From: Methylocystis bryophila
Lineage (GTDB): Bacteria > Pseudomonadota > Alphaproteobacteria > Rhizobiales > Beijerinckiaceae
Reading direction: 5' to 3'
Assembly: GCF_027925445.1 (NCBI RefSeq)
Contig: NZ_AP027149.1
Coordinates: 1,488,001 to 1,552,000, forward strand
DNA length: 64,000 nt
Shown here: in pieces, positions 55,395-64,000 of the stretch
Position numbering within the stretch: position 1 is the stretch's first letter
Layout of the letters: each line of letters opens with the position of its first letter
Program-made: the position numbers and the translations under genes
Notes under the pieces: model-generated
What the model was told of the DNA's origin: nothing
Seen by the model: the letters and a program-made list of their open reading frames with translations, nothing else
Databases searched by the model: none

Positions 55395-55533
55395 AATTGG
55401 ACGGGCGCACCCTGCCTCGCAACGAGGCTAACTATCTGATTCTTTGTAAATCAGCGGCTGGCGCCAAGGCTGCACCCACCTAGCACAAAGTCCTCGACCT
55501 GCCGTTCGACGCCGAGGCCACAGGAAGACCGCC

Positions 55534-56523
55534 ATGCCCAAAGTTTCAGTCATCATTCCGCTCTATCAGAGCGAACGTTATATTTGCGAAACTCTCCGCT
55601 CTGTTCAGGCGCAGACATTTACGGATTTCGAGATCGTCGTCGTCGACGACGGCTCCAGCGATCGGGGCCCCGCGCTGGCCAAAGACTTCGATGAGCCGCG
55701 ACTACGCGTCGTGCATCAGGAAAATCGCGGTCTCGCCGGAGCGCGCAATGGCGGAATCGCGCACGCAAAAGGACAATATCTCGCCTTCCTCGACGCCGAT
55801 GACCATTGGACGCCGTCAAAACTGGAGCGCCACGTCGAGCAGCTCGATTCTGATGCCGAGATCGGGGTGAGCTTTAGCGCCTCGGCGCTCATGGACGACG
55901 ACGCCAAGGACATGGGCCTCGTGCAAAAGCCGATTGGCTCGATGTTCGACGTCATCAGCGTCTTCTCCCGCAACCCGGTCGGCAACGGGTCAGCGCCGGT
56001 CATCAGGCGAGAGACGTTGGACGCGATCGCCTTCTTCGACGGGGAGCGCGATCGTCTTTGCTGGTTCGACGAAAGCTTCCGGCAGTCGGAGGACATCGAG
56101 TGCTGGACGCGGATCGCCGCGACAACGGATTGGAAGTTCGGCTATGTGGACGCTCCCTTGACGCGCTATCGCGTCAATCGGCATGGTCTGTCGGCTAACG
56201 TCGAAACGCAGCTCGCGACCTGGCGTCGATTTCGCGGCAAGGTCGCACTCTATGCCCCGGACGTCGAGGCGTGCGCGGGAAAGTCCGCGGAAGCCTATCA
56301 GTTGCACTCCCTGGCGCGCCGGGCCATCCGGTCGTCGCAGTTCGCTCAAGGGCTGAAGCTGGCGACGACGGCAGTCAAGCTGGAGCCGAGGATGCTTCTG
56401 GTTGAACCGGTGCGGACGCTGTGCACGCTCGCGGCAGGCGTAGCCGGAGTCCTGCTGCCTGCGGCCACCGTCGACAAAATGGCGCGCGTGGCGATCTGTT
56501 GCGCGGGAGCCATCAGGATTTGA
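55534..56523 (+). CDS. GT2-family glycosyltransferase
   Basis: The 329-aa protein has the GT-A fold start KVSVIIPLYQSERYICETL, the IVVVDDGSSD motif, the GARNGGIAHAKGQYLAFLDADDHW DxD-type motif and a CWFDESFRQSEDIECW block. It is soluble and adds one sugar to the exopolysaccharide repeat unit. The C-terminal 60 residues include a hydrophobic segment. Transcribed away from the nucleotidyltransferase-like gene. Confidence 0.9.
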   Translation: MPKVSVIIPLYQSERYICETLRSVQAQTFTDFEIVVVDDGSSDRGPALAKDFDEPRLRVVHQENRGLAGARNGGIAHAKGQYLAFLDADDHWTPSKLERHVEQLDSDAEIGVSFSASALMDDDAKDMGLVQKPIGSMFDVISVFSRNPVGNGSAPVIRRETLDAIAFFDGERDRLCWFDESFRQSEDIECWTRIAATTDWKFGYVDAPLTRYRVNRHGLSANVETQLATWRRFRGKVALYAPDVEACAGKSAEAYQLHSLARRAIRSSQFAQGLKLATTAVKLEPRMLLVEPVRTLCTLAAGVAGVLLPAATVDKMARVAICCAGAIRI

Positions 56524-56922
56524 TGGGGCAGAGCTAAGGTCGTCGCAGATTTTGCTAACTTTCTGATCGTCTCGTTCGAGGACAAGCGCGGGGCGTCAGA
56601 AGCCTCAAAGAATCGGTTTTTGCGCTCGCCGCCCTGTGCCCCCCGACCACGCGTCGAACCCAACGCGGTTCCTGCAACAGTTCCACGCCCTGGATGATGT
56701 GAAGGACGCGCGCCGCGTCGAGCCACGCTTTGGCTGAGCCGATGCGCTCGCTGCGCGCGCATCGGCTTTCCGGTCTATGTCAGGCAGTCTTTCAGCTGGG
56801 CGGGGCAGGGCGCGTCTTTCGCTGCGACAACCCTCGCTGAGCAAACCGCCACGGCTTTCAACCCCTTGCGAGCGTGAGGGGGGCGGCTTGGCCGTCGCGG
56901 CGACTTTGGCGACTGGGGTCGT
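56524..56922. other. Intergenic stretch between convergent genes
   Basis: Frames on both strands do not look coding. One minus-strand frame contains WSGGTGRRAQ, which recalls mistranslated tRNA, but no cloverleaf can be drawn here. No terminator with T-run is clear. Confidence 0.4.
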
Positions 56923-57315
56923 TCAAGACCCGTTCGTCGGTTCCCGAGTCTGTCCTTTCTCGACCTTCTCCCTCAACCGATGCGAGGGCTTGAATCGGAG
57001 AGATCTGCGGCGGCCGCGCGACGCTCCCTTTCCTGTCGGCGGTTCGCCGTCTGCGCGGCTCGATCTATCGCGCACGAAGAACGTTCCGAACTCGTGCAGC
57101 TTTACGCTTTCCTCTCCCCGGGACAGCGCGTCGGCAATTTCGTCCAGCGCACATTTGACGAGACGCGCCGCTTCCCGTCGCGACAGGCTCGGAAAGCGCT
57201 TCAGGATGGCGGTCGCGAGGTCGTTTCGCGTTACGGTGCGAGCGCCTTTTTCCGATGTCCGCGATGCCTCGCGAGAATACGGAGATGCGGACGACGATGA
57301 TTTCTCCACGGGCAT
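56923..57315 (-). CDS. HU/IHF-family DNA-binding protein
   Basis: The 130-aa protein has a 25-30-residue Ser-rich N-terminal extension and then a complete HU/IHF fold: TRNDLATAILKRFPSLSRRE, KLHEFGTFFVRDRSSR and RSLRFKPSHRLREKV. The arm motif differs from GRNPxTGE (here DGEPPTGKG). These proteins bend DNA and assist sigma-54 activators. It lies 72 bp after the GT26-PHPT gene on the same strand. I start at 57315; the upstream frame is not HU-like. Confidence 0.8.
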   Translation of the reverse strand: MPVEKSSSSASPYSREASRTSEKGARTVTRNDLATAILKRFPSLSRREAARLVKCALDEIADALSRGEESVKLHEFGTFFVRDRSSRADGEPPTGKGASRGRRRSLRFKPSHRLREKVEKGQTREPTNGS

Positions 57316-57386
57316 CTTAAAAGTCCGCTGTCCAAAAAGATCGCCGGGGACCTTCGCGCCAACGGCGCATGGGTCCCCGGCAGAGT

Positions 57387-58898
57387 TCAGTAGGCGCCGG
57401 CGCCGCTCAGAACGGCGTAGGGGGTGCGCAAGAGAAGCCAGATATCGAGCCGGAGCGAGCGCCGGCGGACATATTCGCGGTCGAGCGCGACCTGGCCGAC
57501 GAAGTCGATGTTCGCGCGTCCGCAGACCTGCCAAAGGCAAGTGATGCCGGGCTTCACAAGCAGCCGATCGCGATCGCTAGGGGCGTATTTCGCCACTTCG
57601 GACGGCAGCGCCGGGCGCGGACCGACGAGAGACATGTCGCCGGTGAGCACGTTCCAAAACTGCGGAAGCTCGTCGATCGAGTATCTGCGGATGAAGCGGC
57701 CGGTCTCTGTGATGCGGGGGTCGTTATGATTCTTGTAACGGATATTATGCCGGGAGGTCGTCTCGCCTTGCATCTTCGCGTGCAGAGCGTCGGCTCCGAC
57801 GCTCATCGAGCGGAACTTCACCATGGTGAAGGGACGGCCGTTCCTGCCGATACGCGTCTGACGGAAGAGAATCGGACCCGACGACTCCATCTTGATCGCG
57901 ATCGCCGTCACCAGGAAGATCGGCGCAAACAGCGAGAACGCGCCGAGAGCGCCGACGATGTCGAGAGCCCGCTTGGCTGCGGGCCCCGCAGGCGCGACGA
58001 GGCGACGGTCGATCTGCGCCCAAAGCCAAGCGCGCTTTTGCGCGGCCGCTCCATGGCAGGAGGGTTCGAACCGCTGACGAGCGATGAAGCTCAGCGTCCG
58101 AAGGATGAAGACCGCATTGCTGATCAGATAGCGCGACCAGAGTTGAGCCGGCTCCTGCAGCAGACGCCACGTCCATTCGCAGCCGAGGCAGCGCAAGACG
58201 ACCGGCGCGCGCGACACCCTGCCGGAGAAGACGTCGAAGAGGCCGCCGACGCCGACGACCACCGGAGTCCGCAGCGAGTCGAAGTTGCGCGCGATCCAGA
58301 TGTCTTGCGTCGGCACGCCCATGCCGATCAACAGGATCGAGGCGCCGCTGGCGTTGATCTCTTCGATGGCGGCTTGCTTGTCCTCGGGGCTATCGATGTA
58401 GCCATGATGAACGCCGGCGATCACATCGTCATGGCCCATCGCCTTGACCGTGCGCGCCGCAGCCTCGGCCACGCCCGGCTCGCCGCCGAGCAGGAAGATC
58501 TTCACGCCCGCCTGTTCCGCCGCCGCGCAGAGCAGCGGGAAGAGATCCGTGCCGTTCACATTGTCGGCGAGCGGCGCGCCGGTCCAGCGCGCGGCGAGCG
58601 CCATGCCGCCGCCATCGGCATAGAGTCGATCCATGCCGTGCAGAACGCGGCTATAGGCGGGATTGGTCGCAGCGACCTTGACCCCATGCGAATTGACGAA
58701 GCTCACGCGCGTGCGACGGCCGGCGCGCGCGAGCCTCGCCAGATCATTGGCGGCCCCCTGCAGGGTCGAGTTGACGATCGTTAGATCGAACAGCTGAAGA
58801 CTGGGAGCGCAAGCCGCAGACTCCTTCCACAGCAACGACGAACGGGCCGCGTTGCGAAGAAGCGCGCTCTCTTGAATCTCAAGGGCGTCGAGCGACAT
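57387..58898 (-). CDS. Bifunctional WecG/TagA glycosyltransferase - polyprenyl glycosylphosphotransferase fusion
   Basis: The 503-aa protein joins two enzymes. The N-terminal half (about 35-275) is GT26 (WecG/TagA/CpsF): FVNSHGVKVAATNPAY, RLYADGGGMALAARWTG, IFLLGGEPGVAEAAA, and LLIGMGVPTQDIWIARN. The C-terminal half (about 285-503) is a bacterial sugar transferase (WcaJ/ExoY): one membrane helix, FRQTRIGRNGRPFTMVKFRS, DELPQFWNVLTGDMSLVGPR and GITCLWQVCGR. One would put the first sugar phosphate on undecaprenyl phosphate, the other adds the second sugar. Start at 58898 follows GGAGG with six-base spacing. Confidence 0.92.
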   Translation of the reverse strand: MSLDALEIQESALLRNAARSSLLWKESAACAPSLQLFDLTIVNSTLQGAANDLARLARAGRRTRVSFVNSHGVKVAATNPAYSRVLHGMDRLYADGGGMALAARWTGAPLADNVNGTDLFPLLCAAAEQAGVKIFLLGGEPGVAEAAARTVKAMGHDDVIAGVHHGYIDSPEDKQAAIEEINASGASILLIGMGVPTQDIWIARNFDSLRTPVVVGVGGLFDVFSGRVSRAPVVLRCLGCEWTWRLLQEPAQLWSRYLISNAVFILRTLSFIARQRFEPSCHGAAAQKRAWLWAQIDRRLVAPAGPAAKRALDIVGALGAFSLFAPIFLVTAIAIKMESSGPILFRQTRIGRNGRPFTMVKFRSMSVGADALHAKMQGETTSRHNIRYKNHNDPRITETGRFIRRYSIDELPQFWNVLTGDMSLVGPRPALPSEVAKYAPSDRDRLLVKPGITCLWQVCGRANIDFVGQVALDREYVRRRSLRLDIWLLLRTPYAVLSGAGAY

Positions 58899-58931
58899 CT
58901 CAAGCCTCCAAATTGGCATTCGTGCGCAGGG

Positions 58932-58951
58932 GGTTCACGAGACGTGCCAGG
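58932..58951 (-). promoter_or_regulatory. TGGCACG motif, second copy
   Basis: On the minus strand CTGGCACGTCTCGTGAA, matching the copy at 55201-55222 in spacing and at 13 of 17 positions. It would place a start site about 25 nt before the fusion gene at 58898. Confidence 0.4.
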
Positions 58952-59048
58952 AGACGGATGTTTGCATAACGCTATGAAAACACAGTATAAAATAGAGGAA
59001 GGCCGGCGGACCGATCGAATTTTGCGAAGCCGATCCAACGATTTCGCA

Positions 59049-59164
59049 TTGCAAATTGGGAATTGCAAAAACTGGGAATCCTGCGTTACTTGAGCGCTGA
59101 CCGTAGCGCGCTTTCCCGTCCATTTTCATTCGCAAATTGCGAAGGAAGGCTTCTCGCAGTTTGA
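59049..59164. promoter_or_regulatory. TTCGCAAATTGCGAA palindrome and related sites
   Basis: A perfect 7-1-7 palindrome TTCGCAAATTGCGAA lies at 59129-59143, with TTGCAAATTG at 59049-59058 and TCGCAGTTTG at 59154-59163. These sit between the GT26-PHPT fusion gene (-) and the flippase gene (+). The rest of 58899-59261 has no gene. Confidence 0.5.
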
Positions 59165-59261
59165 TGCGCGTCCAACTCTCTGTTTCTTCGTGGTCTCCGG
59201 TTGGCGCCCGCGATGCAGCGTCCGGGCGAGGTAGAGTTCAGCAGGCTCGGGAGCCTCTAAC

Positions 59262-60560
59262 GTGCTCAAAACGCTTAAGGAGCTAACGGATAAGGCGCTC
59301 TCGGGCCACGTGGGGAAGATCCTGCGGGGGTTCAGCGCGCATGGCGGCGCGGAGATGGCCAATCGCGTCGTTCGTCTCGCTGCGACCGTCGTGATCGCGC
59401 GCCGGCTCGCTCCCGACATCGTCGGCGAAGCGGCGCTCGCGCTTTCCTTGTTCGAGATGGTGCGCGTTTTCGCCAGCACGGGCGTGGGGCCGAAGGTGAT
59501 CGCCTGCCACGAGGAAGAGCTCGCGGCCACCTGCAACACCGCTTATCGCTTGTTCTGGATGTGGAGCGGTCTGCTGGTCGTCTGCCAGCTCGCAATCGCG
59601 TGGGTGCTGGCGCATGTCTATGGCCGACCGGTCGCCGGCGCCATGCTCGCGACTCTCTCCATCACCTATCTTCTGACGCCGGGCGGGGACGTCCAGCTCC
59701 GTCTCGCGCTGCGCGAAGGCCTCAACGGCCCCGTGGCGCGGGTCTTCGCGACTCAGGCGATCGCCGATCACCTCATGACCGCCGGGCTCTTGCTGGCCTG
59801 GGCCAGCCCTTGGTCCATCGTGCTGCCCAAGCTGCTGACCGCGCCCCTTTGGCTCATCATGATGCGCAGCGCGCGGCCTTGGCGCTACAATCCGAAAGCA
59901 GGCTCGTCGCCCGTGCGAGACATGCTAAAGTTCGGTGGCGGCGTGCTCGCGTCTGAGCTTCTGACCGCGGTGCGCACGCAGGGCGACAATCTCATCATCG
60001 CCGCGACCATGGGAACCTCCGTGCTGGGCGCTTACTACTTCGCCTACAACGCCGGCATCGGGATCTCCAGCTCGCTGGTTCGCGCATTTGCGCTCGTCGC
60101 CTTCCCGATGCTTTGCGCCGCGAAATCCGGAGAAGAGAGCCTCTCCGCCCTGCGCCACGTCGGCGTCGTCGGCGCCGCCGTATTCGTCCCGATCGTGGCG
60201 CTGCAATCGTTCGGCGCGCCCTATTACGTGCCGCTGATTTTCGGCGAGCGCTGGTCCTTCGCGGCGCCGCTGATCGCCCTCATGTGCCTCGCCGGCCTGC
60301 CGCTGCTGCTCTCGAGTGTGACCACGTGCTGGCTGCGCGCTCAAGGGCGGGTCCACGCCGACGCCGCCAATAGCTTCGTGATCTGCGTCACGGCGCTCGG
60401 CGGCCTTTTCCTCGGCGCGCGCTTCGGCTCGCTCGAGGTGGCGGTGATCGGACTGGTCGCGGGCCAGGCGCTGGGCGCCCTCTTCGGGGCGGCGCGCTCG
60501 CTGCCCCTCGGCTCGCTCAAGGGCGCCTTTCGATTCTTGACGAAGGCGCAGATTGCATGA
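59262..60560 (+). CDS. Oligosaccharide flippase (Wzx-like, MOP superfamily)
   Basis: The 432-aa protein has about 12 transmembrane helices, with a Wzx-like start (GFSAHGGAEMANRVVRLAAT, RRLAPDIVGEAALALSLFEM) and the MOP-family ADAANSFVICVTALGGLFLG-type late helices. It flips lipid-linked repeat units across the inner membrane. A GTG at 59262 with GGGAG upstream is the start. It overlaps the next glycosyltransferase by 4 bp (ATGA). Confidence 0.9.
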   Translation: MLKTLKELTDKALSGHVGKILRGFSAHGGAEMANRVVRLAATVVIARRLAPDIVGEAALALSLFEMVRVFASTGVGPKVIACHEEELAATCNTAYRLFWMWSGLLVVCQLAIAWVLAHVYGRPVAGAMLATLSITYLLTPGGDVQLRLALREGLNGPVARVFATQAIADHLMTAGLLLAWASPWSIVLPKLLTAPLWLIMMRSARPWRYNPKAGSSPVRDMLKFGGGVLASELLTAVRTQGDNLIIAATMGTSVLGAYYFAYNAGIGISSSLVRAFALVAFPMLCAAKSGEESLSALRHVGVVGAAVFVPIVALQSFGAPYYVPLIFGERWSFAAPLIALMCLAGLPLLLSSVTTCWLRAQGRVHADAANSFVICVTALGGLFLGARFGSLEVAVIGLVAGQALGALFGAARSLPLGSLKGAFRFLTKAQIA

Positions 60561-61486
60561 GCAAGCCGGAAGTTTGCGTCGTCATGCCGGTCTACAACGC
60601 CGCCGCGACGCTCGATGCGACCATTGCTTCCGTCCTTGATCAATCTTTTGGAGCCTTCGAGCTCATCGCGGTGGACGACGGATCCAGGGACGAGAGCCTG
60701 GCGCGCCTGACCGCGCAGGCGGCGCGAGATCCGCGTATTCGCGTGGTGTCGCAAAAGAATTTCGGCGTCTCGGCGACGCGCAACCGGGGCGCCGAGCTGA
60801 GCGAGGCGCCCCTGATCGCCTTCATCGACGCGGACGACATCTGGCGTCGCGAGAAGCTCGAGCGCCACGTGACGCTGCATCGCGAGGAGCCGGACATCGC
60901 CGCCAGTTACGCGCGCATCGCCTTCATTCCTGAGGAAGCGAAGAGCGTCGACGAGGGCAAGACCGTGTCGAGCCTATGCCCGAGGTCGCCGCGTCTCATA
61001 GACGTGCTGGGGGAAAATCCCATCTGCACGACCTCCAACCTCGTGGTGCGGCGCGACTGGTTCGTGCGCAGCGGCGGTTTTGATCGGGCTCTCTCCTTTG
61101 CCGAGGATCAGGATTTCGTCGCGCGGCTCATCGTCATGGGCGGACGGATCGAGGGCGTCAACGCCGTGCTCACGGGATACCGCTTGAGCCCCGGAGGCTT
61201 GTCGATGGATCTCGGCGCCATGCATGCGGGCTGGCGCTCTGTCGCCCAGCGTTACCTCGAAGAACGCGAGCTCGCGCCCCTCGAGGCCGTTTACTACCGC
61301 TACCTTGCGCGCCGCGTGCTGCGGGCCGGCGGCCCGCCGCTTCAGGCGCTCCGCTATGTGTTTGCGGGCCTGCGTAGCGACCCGGCCGCCTTCCTGAGCG
61401 ATCGCCGCCGCGGGCTGTCAACTCTCGCCGCGGCTCTCACCGCGCCCCTCCTGCCCATGCGCCTTCGGCTACGGCTTTTCGCCTGA
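60557..61486 (+). CDS. GT2-family glycosyltransferase
   Basis: The 309-aa protein has KPEVCVVMPVYNAAATLDAT, IAVDDGSRDES, GVSATRNRGAELSEAPLIAF and the DADDIW motif, a standard GT-A fold. The start overlaps the flippase stop. It belongs to the flippase-GT2-GT4 operon. The sugar is unknown. Confidence 0.92.
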   Translation: MSKPEVCVVMPVYNAAATLDATIASVLDQSFGAFELIAVDDGSRDESLARLTAQAARDPRIRVVSQKNFGVSATRNRGAELSEAPLIAFIDADDIWRREKLERHVTLHREEPDIAASYARIAFIPEEAKSVDEGKTVSSLCPRSPRLIDVLGENPICTTSNLVVRRDWFVRSGGFDRALSFAEDQDFVARLIVMGGRIEGVNAVLTGYRLSPGGLSMDLGAMHAGWRSVAQRYLEERELAPLEAVYYRYLARRVLRAGGPPLQALRYVFAGLRSDPAAFLSDRRRGLSTLAAALTAPLLPMRLRLRLFA

Positions 61487-61495
61487 CGCGGCTTC

Positions 61496-62524
61496 ATGGG
61501 AATCCCGCCGGTGAACAGCGCGATGGCCAAGCTCAGACTCGTCAACCTGCTCGATGACTTCGCCCTCGGCGGCGTGACCCGCTACCTTGGCATCTTCGAT
61601 TCCCAAATGCTGCGCTCGGTCGTCGAGCCGACGCTCCTCGGGGTCGCCCCGAAAGCCGTGATCGCCCCGCGTCTCGAAGCCGACGTCATCATCACGAATT
61701 TTCCGCCGAGCTGGCGCCGGATCTTATTCCTGGCGTCGTTGCGCATGCGCAATCCGCAAGCGAGGCTCATCCACCTCGAGCACAGTTACACGCGCGCCTG
61801 GGAGACGCTAAAGGTTCCCGCCAAGACGCGCTTTCGCGCGTTGCTGAAGATCGCTCTGCGAGTTTTCGACGACGTCGTCTGCGATTCCCAGAACCAGGCG
61901 GATTGGTTAGCCGAAGCCGCTTCGATCGACCGACAAAGGATCAAGGTGATCTATCCCTACGTCGAGAATAAGGGCCTGGAAGATCTACCGCTGCCCGACT
62001 TCTCCTCGTCGCGGCCGCTGCGTATAGGAGCCTTTGGACGCTTCCACGAGCAGAAGGGTTTCGACCTTCTGATTGAAGCCTATCGAGCGGGGGCTTTTCA
62101 CGGCGCTGGGCTGCTGATCGGCGGATTTGGAGAGGATGAAGCCTGGCTTCATGCGCTTGCTGCGGGCGCGCCTGGCCTCAGCTTCTATGGAAAAGTCGTG
62201 GATGTTCCGGATTTCCTCTCGCGCTGCGACGTCGTCGCCATCCCCTCGCGCTGGGAGGCCGGCGGCCTCGTCAATATCGAGGCCCGCGAAGCCGGGCGTC
62301 CCATCCTGGTCTCGCCGGTGGACGGCCTGCCCGAGCAGCTCGGCGCTGCGGGAAGGATCGTGGATTTCACCTCAGCCGACGCCGTCGCAAAAGCAATGGC
62401 TTCGCTCGAACCCTCGACGCTCGCCGCCATGGCGAAGGCCGCGCGGGAATCGACGAAGAATTGCGGCGTCGCCCGCCAGTGTGAATGGGCGCAATTTCTG
62501 GCGGGGACGGGCGCCGGGACGTAA
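61496..62524 (+). CDS. GT4-family glycosyltransferase
   Basis: The 342-aa GT-B protein has the C-terminal GT4 features IGAFGRFHEQKGFDLLIEAY and the E-x7-E motif in EAGGLVNIEAREAG. It transfers a sugar with retention of configuration. Start ATG 61496 or 61523. It ends the flippase-GT2-GT4 operon, 9 bp after the GT2 stop. No clear terminator was found in the 109 bp that follow. Confidence 0.9.
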   Translation: MGIPPVNSAMAKLRLVNLLDDFALGGVTRYLGIFDSQMLRSVVEPTLLGVAPKAVIAPRLEADVIITNFPPSWRRILFLASLRMRNPQARLIHLEHSYTRAWETLKVPAKTRFRALLKIALRVFDDVVCDSQNQADWLAEAASIDRQRIKVIYPYVENKGLEDLPLPDFSSSRPLRIGAFGRFHEQKGFDLLIEAYRAGAFHGAGLLIGGFGEDEAWLHALAAGAPGLSFYGKVVDVPDFLSRCDVVAIPSRWEAGGLVNIEAREAGRPILVSPVDGLPEQLGAAGRIVDFTSADAVAKAMASLEPSTLAAMAKAARESTKNCGVARQCEWAQFLAGTGAGT

Positions 62525-62633
62525 AGGGCGGTCCGCCCAGTCGAGACATGCTCGCGTTCTTGCGAAGAGGATTCTCGCTCGATTCTGGGCGGGGCCGGGC
62601 TTCAATCCCTTGAGCGCCCGCTCGCCCTGCAGC

Positions 62634-63995
62634 TCAGACGCCCGACATCTCGTGCGGTGTTTTCCTCGCCACGCGACGAATTTTCGGAAGCGCGATCTTG
62701 AAGGTCGCGCCGCCCCCGGGGGTGTCTTCGACCCAGATGCGGCCGTTGAGCTTGGTTATCAACTCCTTGGCGATGGCTAGGCCAAGACCGGTTCCAGGCG
62801 AGATTTCACTTTTTCGCCAGAAGGGCTCGAAGATCATCTCGCGATGCTCCTTGGCGACGCCTTCGCCGTGGTCGACCACCTCTATCACCGCGCCGTCCGT
62901 GAGCTTAATCAAGACCGTGCCGCCCTTCGGTTCGGCGCGCACCGCGTTTTCGATGAGGTTCATCGCGACGCTCTCGACGGCCCAACGATAGGCGGGAATC
63001 ATTACAGGCTCTTCCGGCGCCTCGAGCGCCACGTGACGGTCTGCAGCAAGCGCAAGCGGCAGATAGTCTGCGGTCGTATCGAGCAGCACTTCCTGCAGAT
63101 TGATCTCAGGAGGCGACAAGCATCCATCCCGCTGCTCGATCTGCGCGAGCACCAGCAACTGCTCGAGAATGGTCTGAATGCGCTTCACGTCGCGCTCGAT
63201 GTCTCGCTTCAGGGGCGACTCCCCGAGAGTCTCGATTCGCCCACGAAGGATGGCGATCGGCGTGCGCAGCTCATGCGCGGAATTGGCGGTGAATCTTTTT
63301 TGCCGCGCCACTCCCTGTCTCAACCGGTCGAAGGCGGCGTTGACCGCATCGACGAAGGGAACGACCTCGGAAGGGACGTTTGCGGTTGAGGCTCTGTGGT
63401 GCAGATCGTTTACGTCGATCGCGGCGATCGTCGCCGCCGCCTCTCGCAGTGGCGCTAACCCGCTGCGCACCACAATCCAGGCGACGAGCGAAAGCACCAA
63501 GGCAAGCAGAAGGTAGGAGACGAAATTTTCCGGCGCCGCATACGCATGAAGCTGGAACAAAATGTCGTCCCAATGGAACTGACAACCGTAAACGATTGTG
63601 GCGAGGCGTCCGAGTTTTGTTTCTGTCGTGCGAATATAGCCGCGTGAATGTGGATCTGCATCACCCAGAAGGTGGAAAAGCGACCCAAAAACTTCAGCCT
63701 GGACAAAGACCTGTTGAAAGTGGGAGGCGAGCTCCTCGGATGAGCCCGCGGCGAGACGACCAGAGCGGAAATCGAAGACTGCGTATCGGAAATTTGGATT
63801 CGCCGCGAGATGCGCGCGTAACGCAGGGGTGAACTCGATTGCAAGCGTCCCGTCGCTTTGCCTATGCAGGGAATCGATCACGATGGCCCGAGCGCGCTTG
63901 GTCGTCCACACTTCCAACGCTAGTCGATGATCCCCGCCAAAGAAATAGCTGAAAGGAATCTGTACCGTGATCGGCGTCGTGAAGAAGGCGAGCAT
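62634..63995 (-). CDS. Sensor histidine kinase, 5' end beyond the window
   Basis: The visible 453 aa include a periplasmic sensor region (to about 155), a membrane helix (about 158-176), a HAMP segment, HisKA (FTANSAHELRTPIAILRGRI) and HATPase with GTGLGLAIAKELI. The reading frame is open up to the window edge and there is no N-terminal membrane helix in front of the sensor region, so the true start lies beyond base 64000. No response regulator is visible before the edge. Confidence 0.85.
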   Translation of the reverse strand: MLAFFTTPITVQIPFSYFFGGDHRLALEVWTTKRARAIVIDSLHRQSDGTLAIEFTPALRAHLAANPNFRYAVFDFRSGRLAAGSSEELASHFQQVFVQAEVFGSLFHLLGDADPHSRGYIRTTETKLGRLATIVYGCQFHWDDILFQLHAYAAPENFVSYLLLALVLSLVAWIVVRSGLAPLREAAATIAAIDVNDLHHRASTANVPSEVVPFVDAVNAAFDRLRQGVARQKRFTANSAHELRTPIAILRGRIETLGESPLKRDIERDVKRIQTILEQLLVLAQIEQRDGCLSPPEINLQEVLLDTTADYLPLALAADRHVALEAPEEPVMIPAYRWAVESVAMNLIENAVRAEPKGGTVLIKLTDGAVIEVVDHGEGVAKEHREMIFEPFWRKSEISPGTGLGLAIAKELITKLNGRIWVEDTPGGGATFKIALPKIRRVARKTPHEMSGV

Positions 63996-64000
63996 CGATC

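Noticed and set aside
56605..56844. Frame containing WSGGTGRRAQ, reminiscent of a translated tRNA
   Set aside because: The DNA beneath it does not fold into a cloverleaf and has no GTTCGAATCC-type T-loop.

Overview
The window looks like chromosome of a GC-rich alphaproteobacterium of the Rhizobiales (Hyphomicrobiales), possibly a methylotroph or methanotroph of the Methylocystis/Methylosinus kind. The pointers are an Irr-type Fur regulator, a hopanoid tailoring and transport cluster, a methanethiol oxidase operon, a stand-alone dnaN, and many copies of a REP-like palindromic repeat of the type common in Rhizobiales. The genus is inference. I saw no tRNA, rRNA, CRISPR array, insertion sequence or phage gene.

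Layout. 0.3-16.4 kb is mixed chromosomal content: small hypothetical genes, a Rieske ferredoxin, an SGNH esterase, a 1349-residue poly-lysine-synthetase-like NRPS, SixA, the DNA clamp DnaN, a SemiSWEET, an OmpA-like protein, a Dcm/Vsr pair, two small secreted proteins and a beta-hydroxyacid dehydrogenase. 16.7-22.9 kb has a DegP protease, a large multicopper oxidase behind a perfect Fur-type palindrome, Irr, and a lytic transglycosylase. 23.0-24.1 kb is an AT-richer island with two unfamiliar genes. 26.2-36.6 kb is the hopanoid region: mlaA, hpnM and hpnA on +, then hpnL, hpnK, hpnJ, hpnI and hpnN on -. 36.8-41.3 kb has a retropepsin-like gene and a methanethiol-oxidation operon (TetR, MtoX, SCO, MauG-like di-haem protein), with one operator sequence in front of both tetR and mtoX.

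41.4-62.5 kb is an exopolysaccharide locus: polymerase/ligase, chain-length protein, Wza-like exporter, a sugar-nucleotidyltransferase-like protein, three glycosyltransferases, a GT26-PHPT fusion and a flippase. Embedded in it is a four-gene signalling block: an H-NOX haem sensor, its hybrid kinase, a second membrane-bound hybrid kinase with a paralogous core, and a sigma-54-dependent response regulator. The simplest reading is a nitric-oxide-responsive phosphorelay controlling matrix production. The two divergent promoter regions among the glycosyltransferase genes share two further sequence motifs. The window ends inside a sensor kinase gene.

Two related repeat families (called A and B here, about 117-120 bp when complete) fill many intergenic gaps. 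They often supply the stop codon of the neighbouring gene, as at hpnA, hpnL, ogt, the polymerase gene and the nucleotidyltransferase-like gene.
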